NCBI GenBank assembly: GCA_026008535.1
Contig: BRKX01000003.1
Span: forward strand, 27,394,001 to 27,458,000
Reading direction: 5' to 3'
Origin: Perilla frutescens
Lineage: Eukaryota; Streptophyta; Magnoliopsida; Lamiales; Lamiaceae
Length of the DNA stretch: 64,000 nt
Position numbers and translations under genes: made by a program. A model generated the notes under the pieces. The model ran no database searches and was not told where the DNA came from. It saw nothing but the letters and a program-made list of their open reading frames with translations. The first letter of the stretch is position 1. Every line of letters starts with the position of its first letter. Below are positions 37,801 through 48,341 of the stretch, one piece after another.

Positions 37801-37907
37801 TAGATTATCACCCCGTTGTTAATTAAACTACCCCATTTCTTTCCCGCTTCTTAATTCCCACCCCCGTGGCATCCATTTCCACGGTCTTTTGGGACCGGGG
37901 CGCTACA
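34826..37907 (+). repeat. 3' LTR of the LARD-like element (3082 bp)
   Basis: Preceded by a polypurine-like tract 'aagggggg' at about 34813-34820. Relative to the 5' LTR it has an ~11-14-bp insertion near 36070 ('caaaaattgcatttt') and scattered substitutions. Confidence 0.9.
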
Positions 37908-39192
37908 GTGTCGGTCGCACCACAGTCAAAAATCCACTGACTATTTTTGCACATATCACCACCGGAAGCTGCATAAGAAATTGAGATATCTCCAAGGGCC
38001 TGAAATATATTATGCAACTTGACAGCGGTCAAATTGCAAATATTTTTCTTCTTATGTCGTTGCGGTTGAGGAAGGGCTAAAGTGTAAAATTCGGACTCAT
38101 TTTTGTGATACAAATCATCGATGCCCTCATTACCTTCTTCATTCACCAAAACCCTAGCCTCCATTTCCGCTGCCTCTAACCTGGCCTCTGTCCGACCACT
38201 GACGTTGCCCACTTCGGCACTGGTAGCTCGGTCGTCGCTGTTGCTGCAACCCCGCCTCCGCCCCTATTTTTACTCAGCGATTTCATCTTTTTCGTGTCAT
38301 CACACCATTTGGGGTAGCCGACCAACTGGAAGCATGTCTCTCGTGTGTGCTTCTTCATTCCACAATGCGAGCAGACAAGCCTGCTCTTGTCCTCCTCCGC
38401 CTTCCGCGGCCACTGTCCCTTCCGATTTCGGTCTCTGTCCCTTACCGCGAGCCCAGCCCCTATGCCCGATCATGCGCCGCCGTCATCGATGACTATCGGC
38501 CAGAGAATACGGTCCCTGGCAATCTCGCGCCTCACCATTGCATAGGCGAAGTCGACTGAGGGCAGGGGATCTCATTTCAACAACTCCTTCTTTATCGGTT
38601 CATAGACCTCGTTCAAGGTGGTAAGAAATTGGAATAATCTTTGATTTTGTACAATCTGATTGAATGTCTCAATATCCTTAGAGCATGTCATGGGGTTTGG
38701 TTCTCTGCGGTCTATAGTCATCCAAATTTCTTGGAATTTCGCCCATGTTTCTTCGATTGTATATTCTCCTTGCTTTAATGTGTTGGCCTTTCTGTGTAAA
38801 TCAAAAATCTGAAGGGAATCAGTGGCGCTTCCATATGTAATTGCTAGCCCGTCCCACACGGCCTTGGCCATGGGATACTTTGATACACTGTTAATTAGAT
38901 TGGCTTCTACATTCTGTACTAACCATGTGAAAACACACTGATCTTCTTGCTCCCATGTTTTGTATGTTGGATCTGTTGCGGCTGGTTGATCTCCGGTGAT
39001 ATATGCTGTCTTTCCTCGTCCACTGATTGCTTTTTTCATGAGGATTGCCCATAACGGATAATTATCTCCGTTCAACTTGAAGCCGATTGAGAGGGATTCG
39101 GTGTTGGTGTTTTATTGTAGATCGAGGCTGTTCTTGAGCAGATTGGCCAATTGAATGGTTAGGTCGTTTGGGGTTTCACTGGTCTCTGTCAT
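37908..39192 (-). pseudogene. Copia gag and first half of protease
   Basis: Gag would begin at the ATG near 39192 (MTETSETPNDLTIQ), with a stop near 39115. It then has a retrotransposon gag domain, 'NGDNYPLWAILMKKAI' and 'VWDGLAITYGSATDSLQIFDL' (39075-38572), and a stop near 38572. A CCHC knuckle 'CSHCGMKKHTRETC' lies at about 38340-38380. The protease starts 'WIFDCGATDT' at about 37935 and is interrupted by the inserted LTR at 37907. Several plus-strand frames opposite this region (38121-38559) are shadows. Confidence 0.88.
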
Positions 39193-39267
39193 GATTGGCA
39201 GAAAAACCAGAGGGTCGAGAAGAGAAAGACGATGATGAAATTTTTCTGAGTCTATATTCTATCCCAC

Positions 39268-39277
39268 TCTGATACCA
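39268..39277 (-). other. Primer-binding site of the Copia element
   Basis: Minus strand TGGTATCAGAGTGGG directly abuts the LTR at 39278. It is complementary to the 3' end of initiator-Met tRNA. Confidence 0.85.
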
Positions 39278-39455
39278 TGTTTAATTGTATGAACAACATT
39301 AGAGAGAAAGATAGAGTATATTATTTCTTGTATGTATCAAAATGATCATTACACTCTCTCTTATTGAGAGACTTTGTAATACTACAAGGAAAGAAATAAA
39401 GTTATTTTTGGATGAATCAATTTGGTTCTAATTTGATTCTTATTTCCTTCTAACA
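39278..39455 (-). repeat. 5' LTR of the Copia element (178 bp)
   Basis: TG...CA bounded and nearly identical to 25422-25599. Followed by the target duplication ATTCT at 39456-39460. Confidence 0.95.
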
Positions 39456-39460
39456 ATTCT

Positions 39461-39820
39461 CTCCCTTTAAGGTCAGAACAAAGAACAGTATCCTATCATG
39501 ATCCTCCTCAATACACATATCAGTGTATCAGAATAATCAGTTAGTCAAGATAAACTAACTATCAGATTATTCTACGGTGTACAATGGTTGGTTCAGGACC
39601 ATCTAAACCGTCAGCCTTTTAATACTCTGCAAGGAATCGAATGATATGATATTTACTGTGTGTTCACCCACACCATATCATTTACAATGCAAGTATATGG
39701 AAACATGCATATAGATATATAACAATAAATAAATGCACAAACAGTGACTGCAATTAATATTCAATCTATATCGTCAAGACATTGTAGAGTGTATACAAAG
39801 ACAAGCTTTTCAGTATACAA
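39461..39820 (-). repeat. Copia LTR copy C, second part
   Basis: Continues the LTR broken at 25421, with the family landmarks 'ggtcagaac', 'gatcctcctcaatacac', 'ttagtcaagataaacta', 'ccacaccatatcat' and 'cagtatacaa'. The outer LTR terminus is eroded after 'cagtatacaa'. Confidence 0.8.
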
Positions 39821-41058
39821 TCCGAATATGCAATGCTTACCATGTGGCCAAAATTGTTTTGAATAGTGATGCACCTAAAGTTATTGAATTTAAAAAATAC
39901 AGAAGATAGTTATGCTGGAATTGATGATGACAAACCTATTTTATACGGAGAGAAGAATTTATTTTTTTAGGAGTCGTGGGTCTACCAGGCTCGAATAGGG
40001 GAGCTAAGGTTTGATTCAAACTTTATGAGGGTGTAGAGAAGCATATCAGACTTTATGGAGAAGTTAAGGCGTTTGTGGATGGACACGATGGAGATCAAGT
40101 GGTGCATTTTTTAAGTTTTTTTGGAGAATGAGATGTGGGAGATGAGGTATAGTTTACTTTTGTTTTCATCCTTGTCCTACCTTTTTGAAGTGAAATTCAC
40201 TCTTCTTATATAGCTTGGTGAGATAATCCCAGTCTTGATGTAGCGTGAAACCTGACTCATTTGGTTAACTAGAGAAACTGTTAGTCCCCCTATCTTTTTT
40301 GGGAATTCTCTCTAACCCATTATATTCTCCAACATAGCTCATACTCAACATGAATATCAAACAGACTAGAATTAATAAGCTTAATTTTTTTGGGTCTAAT
40401 GGATCATGCAATTTATGACTATTACAATTAGCTCCCTATTATCGAAACCTCATAGTAAAGAAATACAATAGGAGACACACTATTCACTTGGAGAAAAAAA
40501 AATTCAAGGCAACACAGAGAGAATATACCTTAATAGAGACATTAGAGATTTAACCTGTGGAGTTTGTTGGTTTTATCTATTATTTCTATTATGAATATTA
40601 ACACCATGTGTTTTGTTTCTTTAATTGTGTCTAACTAATTTCATAGCTAGATTTTATGGTTGTTAATGTTATAGATTTTATGATTATAAATTGATTTATT
40701 TTTCCTGAGTGCTTGTTCAAATTCTATGTATGTGAATCAAATAATTTGAAGAATCGTGAGGTGAATAATTAATTGGTGGAAAAATAGATTTCATGTTATG
40801 CCTGTTTGGAAGGATCAAGTACATAGGACTGATAAAATTCCCGTGAGTTGGTTGTAAGTAATAGCATGTGTAAAGAACTAAAAGCTGAATTGCACGCCTA
40901 CCATTCCACCAAGGTTAATGGAAAAGTTCATGATTGTTTCCACAACAAACCCAGGGCGATCCTCCTTCACAGAGCTTATTGCTATCATTTTCATATTTTT
41001 TTATTATTTGAGATTATTGTACATAAATGCATTCATTATTTTCTATTATAAGCATACT
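39821..41058. other. Intergenic DNA, no gene recognised
   Basis: Short overlapping frames at 40848-41148 show no domain and no gene structure. No repeat boundary could be placed. Confidence 0.4.
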
Positions 41059-41722
41059 TGTAGAGGTCAAAAATCTCTACAATTAATCATTCTTCGAGTT
41101 CGGGCTCCGGCGATCTACAAGACAAAGAAAACACGTGAAGCTGAATGACCGTCGGGGGGTTGACAATTAAACGGACTCTGATGCTCAAGTCAGAATCGAT
41201 TTAATAAAGATAAAAGCGAATAAATGACAGAATTGTAAGAGTTATTCAGTAATTCGAAAGGGGTCGAGCTTCGCTATTACGAACCCTTGTGTAAGTGTTG
41301 CTTGCGGAAGTATGTGATGAATGCTTATATCTTAATCTGAAAAGTGAGTGTTGCGTGATTTCTCCTTTTTTTTTTACTGTCGTTATAAAGAGCATATATA
41401 TACTGGTAAGCTCCTAACTGAATCCTGATATTTTAGGGATCTTCTCTTATCCCTTTTAGGGTTTTTGACGGGGTCTTAGTTATCTTCAACAGATACTTTG
41501 ACCCAGTCTTCTCCTTGAGTCTGCTTGATCATGGACTCTCGCTTTAGACCTCTGACTTTGAGGGACAAGGTGTTGACCTCGAGATATGGACTTCGAGAGG
41601 TGGACTTCAAGGTGTGGAACTCGAGACACTCGATCACGAGGCGTCGATCTTATTCAGTTCTATAAACCTTCAAATGGTCGTGGGCTTAGTCTTTGGGCCT
41701 ATGCAAAAATAGGGCCTCTACA
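41059..41722 (-). repeat. 3' LTR of the Gypsy element (664 bp)
   Basis: Matches 46068-46726 along its length, with several percent divergence by eye. It contains 'agagcatatatatactgg', a probable promoter TATA on the opposite strand. The frame at 41586-41768 is a shadow. Confidence 0.92.
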
Positions 41723-41950
41723 GTTAGCTCATCATTACTTGATTCTTGTATTTTCAAGGATCGGATAATGAATTTCGGAGTTCTCTTTAAATGTTATTTC
41801 GATTTATCTCTACATTTTAGATCCTGAATTCTCGTTCGGTTTCAAACCAATGCCCAAAGACGAGTCCTTAGAGGGATCCTAAGTTTGCAAAATCCCATTC
41901 CGTGAGCTTTGGTCCTTAAGATAGGTCCGAGGAAACTCACGAATCTATTA

Positions 41951-42373
41951 GAGCAGACCTCGTGGAGCTCCAGACTTGAAGGCAGGTCCTGGGGGAGCTT
42001 AAGAGGTCGTGAGAGCAGACCTCGTGGAGCTCCAGACTTGAAGGCAGGTCCTGGGGGAGCTTAAGAGGTCGTGAGAGCAGACCTCGTGGAGCTCCAGACC
42101 TGAAGGCAGGTCCTAGGGGGAGCTTAAGAGGTCGTGAGAGCAGACCTCGTGGAGCTCCAGACCTGAAGGCAAGTCCTGGGGGTGCTTAAGAAGTAGTGAG
42201 AGCAGACCTCATGGAGCTCCAAACCTGAAGGCAGGTCTTGGGGGAGCTTAAGAGGTCGTGAGAGCTCCAGACCTTAAGGCAGGTCCTGGGGGAGCTTAAG
42301 AGGTCGTGAGAGCAGACCTCGTGGAGGTCCAGACCTAAAGGTAGGTCCTGGGGAGCTTAAGAGGTCGTGAGAG
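41951..42373. repeat. 62-bp tandem repeat, ~6.5 copies, in the Gypsy element
   Basis: Units start 'gagcagacctcgtggagctc' at 41951, 42013, 42075, 42138, 42200 and about 42311; a shortened unit between 42255 and 42310 lacks the 'agcagacctcgtgg' part. It lies between the pol remnant and the 3' LTR, where Tat-lineage elements often carry tandem arrays. Confidence 0.92.
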
Positions 42374-42399
42374 TACTTGGGACGTTATCGAGGTCCGGG

Positions 42400-45300
42400 G
42401 TACGTAGTTTATATCGTACTCCCCGAGCTCGATGGCCCATTTAGATAGTCTTCATGTGAGGTCTGGTTTTCTCAATACTATTCTGAGTGGGAATTAGGTG
42501 ACCACTTTGATCGAATGGCTTTGGAAATAGGGCTTCATTTTTCTGGATGCCATGATGAGGGAGAATGCCAGTTTTTCCAATTATGGGTATCTGGTCTCGG
42601 CATCTAGCAGTGATCAACTAGCATAGTAGACTGGATGTTGTCTTCCTTTGTCTTCTCTGACCAGAACTGCACTAACAGAGTTAGTTGAAACAAATAAGTA
42701 TATTAAAAGTACCTCTCCATCATAGGGTTTTGATAGTAAAGGGGGGCTCGCCAGATATTCTTTCAGTTCTTCAAGGGCCTTCAAGTATTCGGCGGTCCAT
42801 TCAAAGCTTTTGTTATTGGGCAGCGTCTTGAAGAAGATGTGGCTTTTTTCCGAGTACTTCGAGATGAAGCGGCTAAGGGCCACGAGTCGTCTGGTGAGCT
42901 TCTGTACCTCTTTTATATTTTGAGGTTGTTATATGTTTCTGACGACTCTGATATGGCTGGGGTCGGCTTCAATGCCTCTTTTTGTAAGGAGATATCCAAG
43001 GAATTTCCCGGAGGTCACCCCAAATGCATATTTTGCAGGGTTCAGCTTCATATTGTAGCGGTAAAGGACTTCGAATGTTCGACAGAGATGATCGACGTGA
43101 TCTCGAGCTCTAGGGGACTTTACGAGCTTGTCGTCAATGTATACTTCTATAGTATCCCCGATTAGTTCTTCAAACATTCAGTTCACCAGCCTTTGGTAGG
43201 TCGCACCTGCATTTTTTAGTCCAAAGGGCATAACTTTATAGCAAAATATACCTCGATGGGTGATGAAGGTGGTTTTTTCTTGATCTTCTGGATGCATAAG
43301 GATTTGATTGTATCCTGAGAAGGTGTCCATGAAGATCATTAGCTCGTGTCCGGCCATTGCGTCCACTAACGCGTCAATATGAGGCAAAGGGAATGAGTCC
43401 TTTGGGCAGGCTTGATTGAGGTCAGTGAAGTCTATGCAGAGCCTATTTTTTCCATTCTTTTTCTTTACTATTACGACGTTGGCTAGCCATTCAGGGTACT
43501 GTACTTCTCTAATGTGTCCATGCTTGAGTAGCTTATTGACCTCTTGATCAACAATTTTGTTTCATTCGGCGATGAATTTTTCATCTTTTTTGTTTCACCG
43601 GGGTCTTGTCTGGATCGACCTGTAATTTATATGTTATAATCAAGGGGTCGATACCTGCCATGTCTTTGAAGGACAATGCGAAATAGTCGTGGTGCTCGAT
43701 GATGAATCTTATTAGTTGCTCTTGTATCTCTGCAGTCAGCCTTGACCCGACTTGTACTTTGTGATCGGGAAAATCGGGATGTATTTAGACCTCGTCGAGG
43801 TCTTCCACTTCGGGTTCTTCGTAGCTGTGATTTTCGGCATTAGCTGAAGTTGATCCGACCTCAATTTGGTTGACTTCCATAGCTCCTTTATGTTTGAAGG
43901 TAGAGACATAACTCTCTCGAGCTATTATCTGTTCACCTCGGACTTCACAAACTCCCCAGGGTGTAGGGAATTTCATGAGTTGATGATAGGTTAATGGCAC
44001 CGCCCAGAGTTCATGGATCCAAGGTCTTCCCATTATGACATTGTAGGCTTAGGGGGCGTCGATCACTTAGAATTTAGTGAAGATATTCATTCCCTCGATA
44101 TAGGTGGGAAGTGTGATTTCTCCCATCATGGCTTTGTGCTCTCCGCTGAAATCGATTAGGATGGTTGACCTTTTAACTATTTCAGTTTCTTTTACCTGCA
44201 TGCCTTTCAAGGTACTAAAAAAGATCACGTTAGAGGAACTCTTATTGTCTATAAGAACACGCTTAATCAAATAATTAGAAATTACTAAGGAAATGACTAG
44301 TGCATTGTGGTGAGGGTGTGAGAGATCGAAAGCTTCTCTGTTGGTGAAGTCGAGGGTTACGAGATCGTCTGGCTTAGCATGTCTGGGGATATTTCTGTTA
44401 TACTTTATCGAGCGACACTGTCCCTTTGCTGAAGACTATGAGATTCCGCTCACTTTCGAACCTCCTGTTATACAGTTCAAAGTGCGATCGACCCTCAGGG
44501 TTTCGGGTGGCTATATTTCCTTTTGATTTTCTTTTCGTGACCAGGTTTCTTTTTCTTTGGGAGTTAGGAGGTCGGTGAGATATCCTCGCTTTAAGAGTTC
44601 CATGACTTCGAGCCTTAGGGCGATGCATTCGTCTGTCTTGTGTCCATGGTCGTTGTGGAATGCGCATAACTTGCTTATGTCACGTTCGTTATCTGGGGCT
44701 TTCATCTTCGCGGGCCATTTCACATTCTGACCGAGTCCCTTGAGGGCTAGGACCGCTTCTGATGGTGATATACAGAGGCTATACTCTGGGAGTCTTTTGT
44801 CGACCTGAAGTTCTTGACCTTGCCTGTTTTGCGAATCGAATCGCGGGTTTTATGGATAAGGGTCTATTCTGATTCTATCTGTCCTGTTATTTCTTTGTTC
44901 TTTTCTTGAATACTCATTCCTGGTACAAGATCTAGATGAGTTTGCTTCATCTTCTTCCCATTTGATTTGGGCCCAGGCTTTAGCAAGCACATCTTCCATT
45001 ATTTTGTAGGGATATTTAGTTAACTCCTTGTAAAGGTCGGAGTCTCAATTAAAGCCTTTTCTGAAGGCTGAAATCGCGGTATCGACATTGCAGTTGGGGA
45101 TCGATACTTTTTCTCTGTTGAATCTTCCCACGAAGCTTTGTAGGGGCTCTTCCAACCTTTGTACAACCGTATAGAGTTCGTCGGTGCATTTTTCAATCTT
45201 ACGACTGCTAGCGAACTGTTCAATGAAGATGTCGTTAAGTTGGGCGAATGACGAGATCGATGAGTTGGAAAGGTTGATGAACCATTGTAGTGCTGGGCTG

Positions 45301-45760
45301 GCGAGGCTAGATCCGAAGCCTTTACACATGCTGGCTTCTCGGGCGTGTCGGGGTATCGTGGTGGTGAACATTCTTTGTTTATACTGGGCGACATGATCGT
45401 CAGGATCGGATGCTCCATCAAACATCTTCATGCTCGAAAGGTGAACTTCGAAGGCATCTCTACGAGGCTGATCTCGTCGGTGTACGGGGAATCTGCAAAG
45501 CTCGTTGGTGCAGTTTTTCTGATGGGAGTTGGGACTCCCGGAATTCGGGTTAATATGTCTTCCAATCGCTGGATCTTCTTCTCAACCTCAAATTCCGATC
45601 CAGGCTCATAATCTTGGAACCCAAGAGGGGGTCCTATGGGAAAATCTTCATTTCCCTTGCCCTTTAGTACGAGTTCTTTATTTGTACCTGTAGTAAGATG
45701 GTTAGTCAATTCATGTGTCGAGTTTAGAAGTACCTGTTCTCGGAGTTCATGCGACGTGCG
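42400..45760 (-). pseudogene. Gypsy gag-pol remnant (gag, protease, RT, partial RNase H)
   Basis: From 45709 leftwards on the minus strand. Gag carries 'FDGASDPDDHVAQYKQRM' (about 45420), 'ALQWFINLSNSSISSFAQL' and 'GRFNREKVSIPNC'. A degenerate zinc segment 'CAFHNDHGHKTDEC' lies at about 44650. The protease is 'RVLIDNKSSSNVIFF' (about 44250), where the usual D-x-G-S-S has lost its Gly. RT blocks are 'IFMDTFSGYNQI', 'VMPFGLKNAGATYQRLVN' (43330-43180) and the catalytic 'YIDDKLVKS' (about 43140). The RNase H-linker segment is 'FEWTAEYLKALEELKEYL' (about 42790). Frameshifts or stops at about 45430, 45019, 44510, 43784, 43178 and 42613 break it. No integrase follows. Confidence 0.9.
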
Positions 45761-46067
45761 AGTTCGTTAGAGCGGGGACAGTTGAGTACGTGTAGATCCA
45801 TTCGGGAAAACGTTTGGTTGCGAAATAGCTTCGACTCTAGGCTTTAAGGCCGAGTTCTCAGTTCAGATCGATGTGAGTTCAACTGTGATGGTATCTAATT
45901 GACGCTGGATTGAACGCAGAAATCGTGCAACATCGCCATCGCCTTCAGGTGAGGGGGTCGCAGTTGCCCTGTCTTTTCGGGCTTCCTAAGGAACGATCGT
46001 TGCATCATTTCGGCTATTGTTCGTCATCTTGAAGTGATCGATTGGAGCCCCACGGTGGGTGCCAAAC

Positions 46068-46726
46068 TGTAGAGGTCAAAAATCTCTACAATTAATCGTT
46101 CTTTGAGTTCGGGCTCCGGCGATCTACAAGACAAAGAAAACACGTGAAGTCGAAGGACCGTCAGGGGGTTGACGATCGAACGAACTCCGACACTCAAGTC
46201 AGAATCGATTTAATAAAGATAAAAGAGAATAAACGACAGAATTGTAAGAGTTAATCAATAATTCGAAGGGGGTCGAGGTTCGCTATTACGAGCCCTTGTG
46301 TAAGTGTTGCTTGCGGAAGTATGTGATGAATGCTTATATCTTAATCTGAAAAGTGAGTGTCGCATGATTCCTCTTTTTTTTACTATCGTTATGAAGAGCA
46401 TATATACTGGTAAGCTCCTAACTGAATCCCGATATTTTAGGGATCTTCTCTTATCCCTTTTAGGGTTTTTGACGGGGTCTTAGTTATCTTCAACGGATAC
46501 TTTAACCCAGTCTTCTCCTTGAGTCTGCTCGATCGTGTACTCTTGTTTTAGACCTCTAACTTTGAGGGACAAGGTGTCGACCTCAAGATATGAACTTCGA
46601 GAGGTGGACTTCGAGGTGTGGACCTCGAGACACTAGATCACGATGCGTCGATCTTATTCGGTTCTTTAAACCTTCAAATGGCCGTGGGCTTAGTCTTTGG
46701 GCCTATGCAAATATAGGGCCAATACA
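46068..46726 (-). repeat. 5' LTR of the Gypsy element (659 bp)
   Basis: Copy of 41059-41722. Its inner side (46050-46067) holds the primer-binding site; its outer side is followed by ATACT. Confidence 0.92.
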
Positions 46727-46750
46727 ATACTGTACTTAAGTTTTAGATAT

Positions 46751-47130
46751 AGAGTAAATTTCACTTTTGGTCCCATTAGAATAGGGCCAAAATACTTTTA
46801 GTCCCAAAAGTTATTTTTTTGGTCCCAAATGATATTTTTTCGACAATTTTGGTCCCATAAGATATTTTTCCGACAATTTTAGTCCCATAGGATATTTTTC
46901 TGATAATTTTAGTCCCAAGCTAATAGAGAAAATTAACTAACGACACTTAACTGTTTGTGTTAGTTTGGGACTAAAATTGTCGGAAAAATATCTTATGGGA
47001 CTAAAATTATCGGAAAAATATTTTATGGGACTAAAATCATCGAAAAAATATCATTTGGGACCAGAAAAGTAACTTTTGGGACTAAAATTGTTTTGACCCT
47101 ATTCTAATGGGACCAAAAGTGAAATTTACC
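46751..47130. mobile_element. Foldback MITE, 380 bp, 9-bp TSD
   Basis: Two ~185-bp inverted arms beginning 'gtaaatttcacttttggtccc' and mirrored to 'gggaccaaaagtgaaatttac'. Each arm is built of 'ttttagtccca(t/a)a(a/g)gatatttttc' iterations. The flanks TTTAGATAT (46742-46750) and TTTAGATTT (47131-47139) match at 8 of 9. The transcript would fold into a long hairpin. Non-coding. Confidence 0.85.
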
Positions 47131-47139
47131 TTTAGATTT

Positions 47140-48341
47140 ATTATTTTTATTTCACTATTTATTTATCGACTTATGAATTCTTTTTGTACTTGCATTTCAA
47201 AATATGTGTTGAGTTCTAAAATTTATAGGAGAACATAATTCAGTAAAAATATTTTTTGTTTAAAGACTAGAATTTTTTAAAATAGTTTCATTTTGGAAGT
47301 AATGAAAATAGCATATCTACTAAATTTTCTTCTGGAAAAGGGATGGATTGCTAATGGGCCAATTAAAATGGGTTGTCTATTTTATGTATGGGCTAATGAA
47401 TGGCACACTATTTTAGTAAAACGGAAATTTACCCCTTAGCCCCCAATATCTTAAATCATATCATAGCCCCAAACCCCAAATATCTAACATCATATCAAAC
47501 CCCCCCCCCCCCCCCCAATTAAAAAAAGAAAAAAAAAACATAAAAAACATAGCAAATTCGTTTCCAATTTGCTGGAATAGATCCCATATTTGCATCATAT
47601 TTCCCATTTCTTCTCCAAATGTAGTACACAAGTTATATGCAGCATTTCTTCTCCATTTTGTATATGATTTATTCATTTACTTATTTTCTTAGTACAAACA
47701 TGACAACAAATGCATGAAGGAATTAAAGTAGTCTTCGTCAAAAGACACTTTAATTTTATATATTTCTTCTGAAATAATTTCATATATATTTCAGTACTAA
47801 AAGATAGAACATTGAACACAAGATTGTGAAATCGCTTTATGAATAAAATCTTAATGTTTTTTCTTAGTTTAAAACTACCTACACGATTTTTTGTGATGTA
47901 AGATTGGTTACTTTTTTCATATTTATAAAGGGTTCCTTAACTTCATTGACCCTTTGTGCTAAGTTCATACACCAAAACAATAAATAAATTAAGATTCAAA
48001 ATGAATATTTTGAAATAATTAATTTACGTAGTTAACATTTTATTTACACATTACACAGTCCACACACAGTAATTGAATTTGGTACTTGATGAATCACAGC
48101 GCTCCATGTATATGTGTATGCATTTGTGTAATTATAATTTTGGTGTGAATTGAATGTGTTATTTCAAAATATGAGTAGCAATAATTGTTTTTTATATATC
48201 TCATTTTAGTTATGAAACTCACAAATGTTATGAGTTCTCATAAAAAACAGTTAGGGATGGAAGAGGGATATGATTTTTTATTTTGTTTTTTGATAATGGC
48301 TATATATATTGTTGGGGGCTAAGTCAAAGTGGCAAAAAAAT
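47140..48341. other. Intergenic DNA, no gene recognised
   Basis: AT-rich. A run of 16 C lies near 47501-47516, followed by A-rich sequence. The frame at 47461-47676 is a low-complexity shadow. Confidence 0.45.

Larger units (their letters stand above)
28847..37907 (+). mobile_element. Non-autonomous LTR element (LARD-like) with 3.07-kb LTRs
   Basis: Two long direct repeats start TGTAATACCCCGAAATATTT and end 'ccggggc(a/g)ctaca', flanking 2.9 kb with no recognisable protein domain. A primer-binding site follows the left LTR; a purine-rich 'aagggggg' precedes the right one. The flanks GTGCC (28842-28846) and GTGTC (37908-37912) form a 5-bp duplication with one mismatch. It is inserted in the protease codons of the Copia element: minus-strand 'WIFDCGATDT' on one side continues as 'MTFDRTDI' on the other. 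The terminal sequence 'gggacgaaatttatttaagggggg..tagaatgtaataccc' resembles chromovirus (Tekay/Del) Gypsy ends, so it is probably Gypsy-derived. Confidence 0.92.
25422..39455 (-). mobile_element. Copia LTR retrotransposon, minus orientation, split by a 9-kb element
   Basis: Bounded by two 178-bp LTRs with TG...CA ends and a perfect 5-bp duplication ATTCT (25417-25421 and 39456-39460). An initiator-Met primer-binding site abuts the right-hand (5') LTR, and a purine tract on the minus strand abuts the left-hand (3') LTR. Without the 9061-bp insertion the element is about 5 kb, normal for Copia. The LTRs differ at three positions by eye, so insertion is fairly recent. Confidence 0.95.
41059..46726 (-). 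mobile_element. Ty3/Gypsy retrotransposon (Tat-like), integrase missing, 5.67 kb
   Basis: Two LTRs (41059-41722 and 46068-46726) start 'tgtagaggtcaaaaatctctac' and end in 'aca'. A perfect 5-bp duplication ATACT lies at 41054-41058 and 46727-46731. Minus orientation. The primer-binding region next to the right-hand LTR reads 'TTTGGCACCCACCGTGGGG' on the minus strand, the type seen in many plant Gypsy elements. It encodes gag, protease, RT and part of RNase H, then runs into a 62-bp tandem array instead of integrase. Confidence 0.93.

Noticed and set aside
38121..38559. Plus-strand frames opposite Copia gag
   Set aside because: Shadows. The minus strand holds the CCHC knuckle and gag motifs.
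45020..45421. Second minus frame overlapping Gypsy gag (MMEHPILTIM...)
   Set aside because: Out-of-frame shadow of the gag frame that carries the FDGASDPDDH motif.
47501..47516. Poly-C run as an origin or G-quadruplex element
   Set aside because: A simple homopolymer beside an A-rich tract; length is prone to sequencing error and nothing else supports function.
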